The notes below the pieces were generated by a model, which did not search any database, was not told the DNA's origin, and saw nothing but the letters and a program-made list of their open reading frames with translations. The translations under genes were made by a program, and so were the position numbers. Shown one piece after another: positions 51,698 to 60,064 of a stretch of 64,000 bases of DNA. This DNA is from Modestobacter sp. VKM Ac-2986 (GTDB lineage Bacteria; Actinomycetota; Actinomycetes; Mycobacteriales; Geodermatophilaceae): positions 272,766-336,765 of the forward strand of contig NZ_JAPVBH010000007.1 of assembly GCF_026967795.1 (NCBI RefSeq), in the 5' to 3' direction. The number at the start of each line of letters is the position of its first letter. The first letter of the stretch is position 1.

Positions 51698-52506
51698 GGG
51701 GTGCGCCAGTCGTCGGTGGTCATGTTCGACCCGGCCATCGGGCCCATCTGCAGCATCCCGCCGTCCACCGCCCAGGAGGCGCCGTTGACGTAGGCGGCCG
51801 CCGGGGAGGCGAGGAAGGCGACCACCGCGGCGATCTCCCGGGCGTCGCCGGGGCGGGCGACCGGGATGCCGGGACGGCGCTTGTCCGGCGCGGTCGGGTC
51901 CTCGTCCTCCTGCCCGGTCATCGGGGTGGCGATCTCCCCGGGTGCGACGGAGTTGACGGTGATGCCGTGGTCGGCGAGCTCGATGGCGGCGACCTTGGTC
52001 AGCAGCCCGAGCCCGCCCTTGGCGGCGCAGTAGGCGCCCGCGCCCACCCGCGGCTGGGTCTCGTGGACGCTGGTGATGTTGATGATCCGACCGCCCCGGC
52101 CGGCGGCGACCATCCGCCGGCCGGCGCGCTGCAGGCAGAGGAAGGCGCCGTTGAGGTCGGTGTCGAGCACCTCCAGCCAGTCGGCGTACTCGGTGTCCAG
52201 CAGCAGCGTGGCGTCGCCGGTGCCGGCGCAGTTGACCAGCACGTCGATGCCGCTGAGGGCCTCGGCCAGGTCGTCGACCACGTCGGCGGCGCCGGGCAGC
52301 TGGGTCAGGTCGAGGTGGCGGAGCTCGGCGCGCCGGCCGGTGGCGCGCACCTCCTCGGCGGTCGCCTCCCCGGCGGCCTGGTCGCGGTACCAGGTGAGGC
52401 CGACGTCGAACCCGGCCTCGGCGAGGGCGACGGCGGAGGCCCGGCCGATGCCGGACTCCGATCCGGTGACGACGGCGACGCGCTGCGGCTGGCTGCTCTG
52501 GGTCAT
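51694..52506 (-). CDS. SDR family oxidoreductase
   Basis: 270 residues from ATG 52506; the frame extends upstream to 52764 without family character and through a G-run. Rossmann motif VTGSESGIGRA, NCAG, catalytic Ser in ITSVHETQ, Y-x3-K in YCAAKGG, and VDGGMLQM. The P-x-x-x-x-P loop GEIATPMTGQEDEDP is slightly longer than usual. Most similar in pattern to glucose/ribitol dehydrogenase-like SDRs (substrate unknown). Its stop overlaps the apparent CTG start of the coiled-coil gene. Upstream, the 332-bp gap carries the 17-G run. Confidence 0.92.
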   Translation of the reverse strand: MTQSSQPQRVAVVTGSESGIGRASAVALAEAGFDVGLTWYRDQAAGEATAEEVRATGRRAELRHLDLTQLPGAADVVDDLAEALSGIDVLVNCAGTGDATLLLDTEYADWLEVLDTDLNGAFLCLQRAGRRMVAAGRGGRIINITSVHETQPRVGAGAYCAAKGGLGLLTKVAAIELADHGITVNSVAPGEIATPMTGQEDEDPTAPDKRRPGIPVARPGDAREIAAVVAFLASPAAAYVNGASWAVDGGMLQMGPMAGSNMTTDDWRTP

Positions 52507-52589
52507 GGCGGCTGCGCTACCCGCTCGGGGTCGGACCGATGCAGTCCCCGGTGGCCCGAGGAGTGCGACTGGCGTCGGTCTCGGCGACT

Positions 52590-52606
52590 GGGGGGGGGGG
52601 GGGGGG
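52590..52606. repeat. 17-base G homopolymer
   Basis: An uninterrupted run of 17 G, 84 bp upstream of the divergent SDR ATG and about 137 bp upstream of the DeoR promoter. A tract this long is unstable by slippage and also error-prone in sequencing, so its length is uncertain. Confidence 0.85.
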
Positions 52607-52704
52607 CACGGCGGCGTGCCACAGGAGGGACTGGTCGTGGTGCGGGCAACCTCTCGACAAGACCGATTGTGACCCAGGCGACACATTGAAACCCGCGCTC
52701 GGAT

Positions 52705-52731
52705 CGAATGAAAGCCGTCCGCTTTCGTTTC
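52705..52731. promoter_or_regulatory. Candidate DeoR-type operator
   Basis: CGAATGAAAG (52705-52714) and the inverted CTTTCGTTTC (52722-52731) around CCGTCCG. CTTTCG recurs inside the promoter spacer (about 52753-52758) and CTTTCC at about 52769-52774. TTTCG-type repeats are the usual DeoR-family sites, so this gene probably represses itself and the operon. Confidence 0.45.
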
Positions 52732-52742
52732 TCTACGGAGCC

Positions 52743-52771
52743 TTGACCTTGGCTTTCGTCCCACTTAGCTT
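52743..52771 (+). promoter_or_regulatory. Promoter of the sugar operon
   Basis: TTGACC (-35, 52743-52748), 17-bp spacer, TAGCTT (-10, 52766-52771). The predicted transcript starts near 52778, about 60 bp before the DeoR-family start codon. This local stretch is noticeably less GC-rich than its surroundings. Confidence 0.68.
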
Positions 52772-52838
52772 TCCGGCACGGGAGCCCAGCGTCGGTCTCC
52801 CCTCGTCGATGTTGACGAGGACTGCGGAAGGGGGCTCG

Positions 52839-53627
52839 ATGCCGTCACTGGACGAGCACGCCCGCTCCCAGGCCATCCTCACGGCCCTCGGTGCGACCGG
52901 CCGCGTCGAGGTCAACGACCTCGCCCAGCGGCTCGAGGTCTCGACCGTCACCATCCGCAAGGACCTCGACGCCCTCGAGCAGCGAGCCGCCCTGCGCCGG
53001 GTGCGCGGTGGCGCAGTGGCGGCCGCCGCGATGGACGAGGGCTCCTTCGAGAGCAGGCTGCGCACACGCCGCACGGAGAAGACCGCCATCGCCCAGGCCG
53101 TGGCCCCCCTGGTCTACGACGGCGACGTCATCGCGTTGGACTCTTCGACCAGCTGCCACTACCTGGCCTGCGAACTGCTCGACCGCCGATCGCTGGTGGT
53201 CATCACGAACAGCATGCCCACGGCAACGCTGTTCTCCGAACGGTCCGACGCCACCGTGCTGGTGCCCGGCGGGACGGTCCGCCGGTCCGCGCGCTCGGTC
53301 GTCGGGATGATCGGCGACGTGCTGGCCGGCCGCGGCCGGATCGACAAGGGGTTCCTCGGCGCCCACGCCATCTCTGCCGAGCGCGGGCTGTTGGACATGG
53401 CCCTCGAGGAAGCGCAGGCCAAGCAGTACTTCACCGCGCACTGCCGCCAGGTGGTCGGTCTCGTCGACTCCAGCAAGTTCGGCGCCTTCTCGCTGCACGC
53501 CGGGGTGCCCACCGCTGCCCTCACGTCCGTCTACACCGACGCCGGGGCCGACCCGGCCGTCATGGGCGCCCTGGAGGCGGCCGGGGTGCGCGTCCACCGC
53601 GTCGACGTCCAGGACCAGCACCGATGA
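52839..53627 (+). CDS. DeoR/GlpR-family transcriptional regulator
   Basis: 262 residues from ATG 52839 (GGAAGGGGG upstream; an ATG ten codons earlier is also in frame). DeoR HTH at about 8-62: RSQAILTALGATGRVEVNDLAQRLEVSTVTIRKDLDALE, then the family hinge RRVRGGAV. Sugar-phosphate-binding domain at about 75-240 with LVYDGDVIALDSSTSC, VVITNSMPTATLF, VPGGTVRRSARSVVG and VDSSKFG. It probably represses the downstream kinase and transport genes and is relieved by a sugar phosphate. Its stop overlaps the rhaB-like start by 4 bp, so the regulator and kinase are co-translated. Confidence 0.93.
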   Translation: MPSLDEHARSQAILTALGATGRVEVNDLAQRLEVSTVTIRKDLDALEQRAALRRVRGGAVAAAAMDEGSFESRLRTRRTEKTAIAQAVAPLVYDGDVIALDSSTSCHYLACELLDRRSLVVITNSMPTATLFSERSDATVLVPGGTVRRSARSVVGMIGDVLAGRGRIDKGFLGAHAISAERGLLDMALEEAQAKQYFTAHCRQVVGLVDSSKFGAFSLHAGVPTAALTSVYTDAGADPAVMGALEAAGVRVHRVDVQDQHR

Positions 53628-55132
53628 CGGCCGGGCGGCACGGTCGCACGGTCGCCGCCGTGGACCTGGGTGCCGAGAGCGGCCGGGTCGTCCGCGCCAC
53701 GTTCGACGGGGCGCGGCTGGACGTCGAGGAGGTCAGCCGGTTCGCGCACACGCCGCGGCCCGTCGACGGCGTCCTGCGCTGGGACCTCGACGGCCTCAGC
53801 AACGCCATCACCGCCGGGCTGGGCCGACTGGGCTCCGACCACGGACCGATCGCGTCGGTGGGCGTGGACACCTGGGGGGTCGACTACGGGCTCCTGCGCA
53901 GCGACGGCACCCTGCTCGACCAGCCGACCTGCTACCGCGACCCTCGGCAGCAGGCGCCCCTGAGCGAGGCCCTGGCCCGGGTCGGCCGGGAGCGGCTCTA
54001 CCGGTCCACCGGGACCCAGATCAACGAGATCAACACGGTCTTCTCACTGATGGCCGACGTGCGCGCCGGCCGACTGGAGGACGCCGCGACGCTGCTGATG
54101 ATGCCCGACGTCTTCCACCACCTGCTGTCCGGTTCCCGGGTCACGGAGTTCACCGCCGCCTCCACCACCGGCCTCTACGACATCGCCGGCGGCCGGTGGG
54201 CCGTCGAGCTGGCCGAGGACCTCGGGATCCCCACCCGGGTCCTGCCGGAGGTGGTGCCCACGGGCACCGACCTCGGTCCGGTGATCGGGTCGCTGGGCGA
54301 GGGGCCGCTGGCCGGCGCGCGGGTCATCGCCCCGCCCGGACACGACACGGCCAGCGCCGTCGTGGCCACGCCGTTCACCGCCCCGGGGGCGCTCTTCATC
54401 TCCTCCGGCACCTGGTCGCTCGTCGGCGTGGAGGTCCCCGCCCCCGTCGTCACCGCCGGCTCCCTGGCCGCCAACCTCACCAACGAGGGCGGTTACGCGG
54501 GCACGACCAGGCTGCTGGGCAACGTGATGGGGCTCTGGATCCTGCAGGAGTGCCGGCGCCACTGGGCCGGCGAGGGCATCGAGATCTCCTACGCCGACCT
54601 GGCCGAGCGGGCCGCCCGGGAACCGTCCCTGCGCAGCGTCATCAACCCGGACGCGCACGAGTTCCTCCGCCCGGGCGACATGCCCGCCCGGGTGCGGGAC
54701 CACTGCCGGCGCACCGGCTCGCCGGTGCCCGAGACCCCGGCCGCGATCGCCCGCTGCGTGATCGACTCGCTGGCGCTGTCCTACCGGAACACCGCGGAGG
54801 ACATCGCCGCGGTCACCGGGACCCCGGCGCCGGCCGTGCACATCACCGGCGGCGGCGCCCGGAACCTGCTGCTCGCCCAGGTCACCGCCGACGCCACCGG
54901 GCTCCCGGTCCACTGCGGGCCGGTCGAGGCGACCGCACTCGGCAACGCCGCCGCCCAGTTGGTGGCCCTCGGTGAGCTGGGCGGGATCGCCGACGTCCGC
55001 GCCGTGGTCGCCCGCACGACCGAGATCCGCACGCTGTCCCCGCGGCCGGACCCGCGCTGGGAGCAGTCCGCCGCCCGGTTGCGCGAGATGACCGAGGAGG
55101 ACGACCGCCGACGAGGGCTCATCCCCTCATGA
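53624..55132 (+). CDS. rhaB: Rhamnulokinase-like FGGY kinase
   Basis: 502 residues (E. coli RhaB 489) from ATG 53624, in an ATGA overlap with the regulator. FGGY fold: VAAVDLGAESGRVVRATFDG (ATP/phosphate loop), DTWGVDYGLL, YRDPR, GTQINEINTVFSLMADVRAG (RhaB-type), PGHDTASAVVATPF, SSGTWSLVGVE, and ITGGGARNLLLAQ in the second lobe with VEATALGNAAAQLVALG. RhaB phosphorylates L-rhamnulose to L-rhamnulose 1-phosphate. The family also holds L-fuculokinase and AI-2 kinase, so specificity is not settled. A stem-loop (55158) separates it from the transporter. Confidence 0.85.
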   Translation: MTAGRHGRTVAAVDLGAESGRVVRATFDGARLDVEEVSRFAHTPRPVDGVLRWDLDGLSNAITAGLGRLGSDHGPIASVGVDTWGVDYGLLRSDGTLLDQPTCYRDPRQQAPLSEALARVGRERLYRSTGTQINEINTVFSLMADVRAGRLEDAATLLMMPDVFHHLLSGSRVTEFTAASTTGLYDIAGGRWAVELAEDLGIPTRVLPEVVPTGTDLGPVIGSLGEGPLAGARVIAPPGHDTASAVVATPFTAPGALFISSGTWSLVGVEVPAPVVTAGSLAANLTNEGGYAGTTRLLGNVMGLWILQECRRHWAGEGIEISYADLAERAAREPSLRSVINPDAHEFLRPGDMPARVRDHCRRTGSPVPETPAAIARCVIDSLALSYRNTAEDIAAVTGTPAPAVHITGGGARNLLLAQVTADATGLPVHCGPVEATALGNAAAQLVALGELGGIADVRAVVARTTEIRTLSPRPDPRWEQSAARLREMTEEDDRRRGLIPS

Positions 55133-55157
55133 GGTGCCGCCCGACCTCCTGAACCCC

Positions 55158-55178
55158 CACCGGCTCGCCGAGCCGGTG
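55158..55178 (+). promoter_or_regulatory. Intercistronic hairpin
   Basis: CACCGGCTC, GCC loop, GAGCCGGTG, 9-bp perfect arms, between the kinase and substrate-binding-protein genes. It may protect transcript ends or attenuate. Confidence 0.6.
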
Positions 55179-55219
55179 ACACCACCGGGGAGCACTCCCC
55201 ACGTCCATGAGGTGACCGC

Positions 55220-56287
55220 ATGAGGATGACACGTACGACGAGGTCCGCCGCCGTTCTCAGCCTGGCACTCGCCCTGGCCACCACGGCCTGTGGCCAGGGC
55301 AGCGGGGGCTCCGCCTCCTCCGGGGGCTCAACGGGAGGCGCGGCCAGCGGCAGCGCAGGCGGGGGCGGGGGCGGCGAGGGCGCCACCGTCGCCTTCGTCC
55401 CCAAGCTCCAGGGCATCCCGTACTTCGAGGCGATGAACACCGGTGGCGCGGCCGCCTGCGAGGAGATCGGCTGCACCTGGCTCTACCAGGGCCCGGTCGA
55501 GGCCGACCCCGCCGCGCAGGCCGACATCGTGCGGTCCTTCATCCAGCAAGGGGTGGACGCGCTGATCGTCGCGCCCAACGACCCGGACTCGATGGCGCCC
55601 CTGCTCAAGCAGGCCGCCGACGCGGGGATCAAGGTGGCCACCGCCGACACCGACGCGCCCAACTCGGTGCGCGAGGTCTTCGTCAGCCAGGCCTCGACCG
55701 AGGGCATCGGCGAGGCGCTGACCGACGCGGTGCTCGGCGCGATGGGCGGCAAGGGCAAGTACGCCATCGTCTCCTGCGGGCAGACGGCCCAGAACCTCAA
55801 CTCCTGGATCGAGGTGCAGAAGGCCTACACCGCGGAGAAGTACCCGGACGCGGAGATCGTCGACATCGTGTACGCCGGTGAGGACCAGGCCCAGGCCACG
55901 CAGATGGCGACCGACCTGATGAACGCCCACCCGGACCTCACCGGTCTGGTCGGTGAGTGCACCTCCTCGGCGCCGGGCGTCGCGCAGGCGGTCCAGGACG
56001 CCGGCAAGACCGGGCAGGTCTTCACGGTGGGGCTGGGCACGCCGCAGTCCATGGCGCCGTACCTCACCGAGGGCTCCTCCAGCGCCAGCATCCTGTGGGA
56101 CGTCGAGAACCTGGGCCACCTCACCGCCTGGGCCGGGGTCCAGCTCGCCGCCGGTGAGGAGTTCCAGGCCTCCAACGACGTCAGCAGCGACATCACCGGG
56201 GTGACCTTCGACCCCGCGACCAAGGTCCTCCTGCTCGGCCCGCCGCTGACCATCACCAAGGACAACGCCGGGGACTACGACTACTGA
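55220..56287 (+). CDS. Sugar ABC transporter substrate-binding lipoprotein (RhaS/LsrB-like)
   Basis: 355 residues. Lipoprotein signal with A-T-T-A-C (lipid Cys24), then a Gly/Ser linker (25-52) tethering the binding protein outside the membrane. Periplasmic-binding fold, type I: VAFVPKLQGIPYFEAMN, GPVEADPAAQADIVRSFI, VDALIVAPNDPDSMAP, DTDAPNSVREVFV, and C-terminal FTVGLGTPQSMAPYLTEG. The pattern is that of rhamnose/autoinducer-2 binding proteins, so the ligand is an aldose or ketose of that class. A strong hairpin right after its stop is the usual device that raises substrate-binding-protein levels above those of the rest of the operon. Confidence 0.9.
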   Translation: MRMTRTTRSAAVLSLALALATTACGQGSGGSASSGGSTGGAASGSAGGGGGGEGATVAFVPKLQGIPYFEAMNTGGAAACEEIGCTWLYQGPVEADPAAQADIVRSFIQQGVDALIVAPNDPDSMAPLLKQAADAGIKVATADTDAPNSVREVFVSQASTEGIGEALTDAVLGAMGGKGKYAIVSCGQTAQNLNSWIEVQKAYTAEKYPDAEIVDIVYAGEDQAQATQMATDLMNAHPDLTGLVGECTSSAPGVAQAVQDAGKTGQVFTVGLGTPQSMAPYLTEGSSSASILWDVENLGHLTAWAGVQLAAGEEFQASNDVSSDITGVTFDPATKVLLLGPPLTITKDNAGDYDY

Positions 56288-56296
56288 TCGCCTCCT

Positions 56297-56325
56297 GGGG
56301 AGGGCCGGCGCACCCGGCCCTCCCC
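56297..56325 (+). terminator. Strong intercistronic stem-loop after the binding protein
   Basis: 12-bp perfect arms (GGGGAGGGCCGG at 56297-56308 and its complement at 56314-56325) with a CGCAC loop, 9 bp past the stop. Likely partial terminator or 3' stabiliser. Confidence 0.75.
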
Positions 56326-56349
56326 ACCCCGGATCGGAGCGAGGAGCCC

Positions 56350-57921
56350 ATGAGCGACACCCGCACCACCCAGGCGACGGACCCCGGGTCCGCCGGGCCC
56401 CCCACCGCACCGGCCGGCACCCCCCGGCTGTCGGTCACCGGCATCTCCAAGCGCTACGGCGCGGTCCGGGCCATCCGCAACGCGGACATGACCGTGCAGC
56501 CCGGGACCGTCCACGCCCTCGTCGGGGAGAACGGTGCCGGCAAGTCCACGCTGATCAAGATCCTCTCCGGCGCCGCCACCGCCGACACCGGCCGGATCAC
56601 CTTCGACGGGGAGGCCGTGACCATCGGCACGACCGCCGACGCGATCGCGCTCGGCATCGCGACCGTCTACCAGGAGCCCCAGCTCTTCCCCGACCTCACC
56701 GTCGCCGAGAACGTCTTCACCGGGCGCGAGATCACCCGGCGTGGGCGGGTGGACTGGTCGGCCCAGAACTCCCGGGTCGTGGAGCTGCTCGAGCTCATCG
56801 GGCTGCCCGCCCGGTACGCCACGGTCCCGGTCAGCGAGCTGTCCATCGCCGAGCAGCAGCAGGTGTCCATCGCCAAGGCGCTGGTGACCAACGCGAAGGT
56901 GCTGGTCCTCGACGAGCCTTCGGCGATCCTCACCGACACCGAGATCGAGGTGCTCTTCGGCGTCGTCCGCCGACTGGCCGCCACAGGCGTCTCGATCATC
57001 TACATCTCGCACCGGCTCGACGAGCTCTTCGTCATCGCCGACGAGGTCACCGTCATGCGGGACGGCCAGACGATGGGCACCTGGCCGATCCAGGAGCTCA
57101 CCGTGCGCCGGGTCGTCGAGCTCATGGTCGGCGGCATCCTGGACGACGACCCGGTGCACCGCACCGTCCCGGACGCGCCCGCCCTGCTGGTGCTCGAGGA
57201 CCTGTCCTGCACCGGTGAGTACCACGACGTCGACGTCACCGTCCGGCCCGGGGAGATCGTCACCCTCTACGGCCTGATCGGCTCCGGGGCCGCGGAGATC
57301 GCCGAGACGATCTACGGCATGCGCCGTGCCACCGGTGGCCGGCTCCTGCTCGACGGCCGGCCCGTCGCACCCAGCTCCCCGCGCGCGGCGAAGAAGCTCG
57401 GCATCGCCCTGCTGCCGGCCAACCGCAAGCAGCAGGGCCTCTTCGGCTTCCAGTCCATCGCCTTCAACATCTCCGCCGGCCACCTGCCGCTGCTGTCCCG
57501 CTTCGGCACCTGGATGGACCGCGGCCGGGAGCGCACCGTCGCGCGGGACTTCATCCAGCGGCTGGCGGTCAAGACCCCGCACGAGCGGCAGCCGGTCTCG
57601 GCCATGTCCGGCGGCAACGCCCAGAAGGTCGTGCTGGCCCGCCAGCTGGTCGAGCGGCCCCGCGTGCTGGTGCTCGCCGAGCCCACCCAGGGCGTGGACG
57701 TCGGCGCCAAGGAGGAGATCCACAAGATCGTCCGGCAGCTCGCCGACGAGGGCACGGCCGTCCTCATCGTGACCTCGGACCTGTCGGAGGCCATCCGCGT
57801 CTCCGACCGGCTGCAGGTCGTGCGGGCCGGGACGACCACGGTCGAGTTCGGTCCCGGCGCCACCCAGTCCGACGTCCTCTCCGCTGCCGCCGGCGCGGTC
57901 GACCAGGAAGAAGCCGCATGA
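56350..57921 (+). CDS. Sugar ABC transporter ATP-binding protein (CUT2 type)
   Basis: 523 residues from ATG 56350 (GAGGAG upstream). Two fused nucleotide-binding domains. First (about 27-265): Walker A GENGAGKSTLIK, signature SIAEQQQVSIAKAL, Walker B VLVLDEPSAIL, switch His in ISHRLDEL. Second (about 270-510): Walker A region GLIGSGAAEIAETIYG is degenerate, as in other CUT2 proteins, with signature AMSGGNAQKVVLA and LAEPTQGVDVG. Only the first site is likely to hydrolyse ATP efficiently. Its stop overlaps the permease start (ATGA). RhaT/LsrA-like by layout. Confidence 0.92.
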   Translation: MSDTRTTQATDPGSAGPPTAPAGTPRLSVTGISKRYGAVRAIRNADMTVQPGTVHALVGENGAGKSTLIKILSGAATADTGRITFDGEAVTIGTTADAIALGIATVYQEPQLFPDLTVAENVFTGREITRRGRVDWSAQNSRVVELLELIGLPARYATVPVSELSIAEQQQVSIAKALVTNAKVLVLDEPSAILTDTEIEVLFGVVRRLAATGVSIIYISHRLDELFVIADEVTVMRDGQTMGTWPIQELTVRRVVELMVGGILDDDPVHRTVPDAPALLVLEDLSCTGEYHDVDVTVRPGEIVTLYGLIGSGAAEIAETIYGMRRATGGRLLLDGRPVAPSSPRAAKKLGIALLPANRKQQGLFGFQSIAFNISAGHLPLLSRFGTWMDRGRERTVARDFIQRLAVKTPHERQPVSAMSGGNAQKVVLARQLVERPRVLVLAEPTQGVDVGAKEEIHKIVRQLADEGTAVLIVTSDLSEAIRVSDRLQVVRAGTTTVEFGPGATQSDVLSAAAGAVDQEEAA

Positions 57922-58955
57922 GCTCCTCGACCCTCGCCCCGACCGACGGGACACCGCCCGGCCCGCGGGCGCACACCGCCACCGCCCGCGGTCGGGTGCT
58001 CCCCTTCCCGATCACCGGTCAGGAGATCGTCCTGATCGTCGTGATCGCCGTGCTGTGGGCGGTGCTCGCGGTGGCCACCCCGGCATTCCTCACCGGCGGC
58101 TCCATCGTCCCGCTCCTGGTGGCGATGGCACCGGTGGCGCTGATCGGCATCGGGATGACGATCATCATCATCACCGGCGGCATCGACGTCTCCGTCGCCG
58201 GCATGGTGATGGTGTGCGCGGTCGTCGTGGCGAAGACGATGGTGGGCTCCGGGGTCTCCCTCCCGGTCGCGGTGCTGCTGTCGGTGCTGGTCGGCGGCGT
58301 GCTGGGCCTGGTGAACGGGCTGCTCATCGCCTACGGGCGCGTGCACGCCATCATCATCACGTTCGGCACCGCGAACCTCTTCGAGTTCCTCGGCCTGCGG
58401 ATCTTCGGCGGCTCCACCGTCAACGGCATCCCCGGCACGCTGGGCTTCTTCGGCCGCGGGGACGCCGGCCGCACGCTCGGCGTCCCGCACAGCTTCCTGA
58501 TCATGCTGCTGGTGGCCGCGGCGGCCTGGTACTACCTCCGGCACACCGCCGGCGGCCGGCACCTGTACGCGATCGGCGGGGACGCCGACGCCGCCCGGCT
58601 GGCCGGGGTCAAGGTGCAGCGCCGGGTGCTGTCGGCCTACGTGCTGACCGGCCTGCTCACCGGGCTGGCCGCCTGCTTCGTCATCGCCCAGGGCACCTCC
58701 ACGCTGGCGCCGAACGTGGGCACCGGCATGGAGCTGTCCGCGATCGCCGCGGTCGTCATCGGCGGCACCTCGATCATGGGCGGCCGGGGCTCGGTGCTGG
58801 GCACCGTGCTGGGCGCGCTCCTGGTCCAGACGGTCACCTCGGGGGTGACCCAGCTGGGCTGGCGCTCCCAGCTGGCCAGCCTCTTCATCGGCATCTTCAT
58901 CCTGATCGCCGTCGGGGCCGACCTGCTCCGGCAGCGCGCGAGGAGGACGGCATGA
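57918..58955 (+). CDS. Sugar ABC transporter permease 1
   Basis: 345 residues. About nine or ten membrane helices from residue 30 to 335. CUT2 permease signature IGIGMTIIIITGGIDVSVAGMVM near 80-103 and GLVNGLLIAYGRVHAIIITFGT about 125-146, plus HLYAIGGDADAARLAGV and IGGTSIMGGRGSVLGT, the coupling-helix region toward the ATPase. Cytoplasmic N-terminus with Thr/Ala/Pro. Start codon overlaps the ATPase stop; its own stop overlaps the second permease start. Together the two permeases form the heterodimeric pore. Confidence 0.92.
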   Translation: MSSSTLAPTDGTPPGPRAHTATARGRVLPFPITGQEIVLIVVIAVLWAVLAVATPAFLTGGSIVPLLVAMAPVALIGIGMTIIIITGGIDVSVAGMVMVCAVVVAKTMVGSGVSLPVAVLLSVLVGGVLGLVNGLLIAYGRVHAIIITFGTANLFEFLGLRIFGGSTVNGIPGTLGFFGRGDAGRTLGVPHSFLIMLLVAAAAWYYLRHTAGGRHLYAIGGDADAARLAGVKVQRRVLSAYVLTGLLTGLAACFVIAQGTSTLAPNVGTGMELSAIAAVVIGGTSIMGGRGSVLGTVLGALLVQTVTSGVTQLGWRSQLASLFIGIFILIAVGADLLRQRARRTA

Positions 58956-60064
58956 GCACCGTGGTCTCACCCCCCACCCAGGCCCCTCGGCCCGACGGCG
59001 GGTCCACTCACCCGCAGTCCCGGGCCCGGCAGCTGCCCGCCGTCCTGCTCCGGGCGCTGCTCACCCAGCGGATCGTGCTGCTGCTGGTGCTGCTGGCCGC
59101 CGTCGTCATCACCATGACGACGCTGAGCTCGCGCAACTACCTGACCGCGCCGTTCGACCTGCCCTACATGTCCTCGGCGCTGATCAGCGCCGTCCCCCTG
59201 GTCATGCTGGGGCTGGCCCAGCTGCTGGTCATCGCCTCCGGCCGCGGCGGCATCGACCTGTCGGTCGGCGCGATCGTCTCGCTGACCAGCATGGTCTTCG
59301 GGTTCGCCTACGGCGAGTGGGGCTGGCCGCTGTGGATCGCGGTGCTGCTGGCTGCCGGCTTCGGTGGGCTGTGCGGCGCGGTCAACGGCCTGCTGATCGC
59401 CTACGTCGGCTACCCGGCGCTGATCACGACGCTGGCGACGTACTACGCCTTCTCCTCCCTGGCGATCGTCATCAACGACCAGCAGCCGATCAGCACCGCG
59501 CCGATCCAGGAGTTCTTCTCCTCCGCCCGGTCGATCCAGGTACCGGTCGGTGGAGGGGACCCGTTGCCGGTGCCGCTGGGGACGCTCACCTTCCTGCTCC
59601 CCACGGTGCTCGTCGTGTGGGTCCTGCTCAACCGGACCACCTACGGCCGCCGGCTCTACGGCATCGGGACCAACGACGTGGCCGCCGAGTGGGCGGGCAT
59701 CGACGTCCGTCGTACCCGGTTCACCGCCTACCTGCTGGCGGGGGTGATCTCCGGGCTGGTGGCCGTGGTGACCGTCGCCCAGTTCGCCTCGGCCCGGCCC
59801 GACGCCGGCGTCACCGGCAGCGGCATGGCCCTGCCGGCCATCACCATCGCCGTCCTCGGTGGCGTGGCCATCACCGGCGGCATCGGCCGGGTGGCCGGCG
59901 TCGTCCTGGCGACCCTGTTGATCGTCTGGCTGAACGCGGGCATCCTGCTCGCCGTCCCGGGCAACGCCGGCTCGCAGTTCCAGCTGTTCGCGCTGGGCAT
60001 CGTGCTGGTCTTCGCCGCCCTGCTCAACGGGCTCACCAGCCGCCGGTACGGGACGACGGGATGA
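58952..60064 (+). CDS. Sugar ABC transporter permease 2
   Basis: 370 residues from ATG 58952 (AGGAGG upstream), ATGA overlap with permease 1. Cytoplasmic N-tail (1-35), then about ten helices. Signatures: LGLAQLLVIASGRGGIDLSVGAI, GAVNGLLIAYVGYPALITTLAT, LYGIGTNDVAAEWAGIDV and VLGGVAITGGIGRVAGV. It pairs with permease 1. The frame opens well upstream (58055) only because of high-GC shadowing. Its stop overlaps the aldolase start (ATGA), so the transporter and catabolic genes are coupled. Confidence 0.92.
   Translation: MSTVVSPPTQAPRPDGGSTHPQSRARQLPAVLLRALLTQRIVLLLVLLAAVVITMTTLSSRNYLTAPFDLPYMSSALISAVPLVMLGLAQLLVIASGRGGIDLSVGAIVSLTSMVFGFAYGEWGWPLWIAVLLAAGFGGLCGAVNGLLIAYVGYPALITTLATYYAFSSLAIVINDQQPISTAPIQEFFSSARSIQVPVGGGDPLPVPLGTLTFLLPTVLVVWVLLNRTTYGRRLYGIGTNDVAAEWAGIDVRRTRFTAYLLAGVISGLVAVVTVAQFASARPDAGVTGSGMALPAITIAVLGGVAITGGIGRVAGVVLATLLIVWLNAGILLAVPGNAGSQFQLFALGIVLVFAALLNGLTSRRYGTTG

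Noticed and set aside
52668..52685. TGTGA...CACA palindrome resembling a CRP/GlxR site upstream of the sugar operon
   Set aside because: Half sites are 2 bp too far apart and the right half lacks the T of TCACA, so no real match to the 16-bp consensus.
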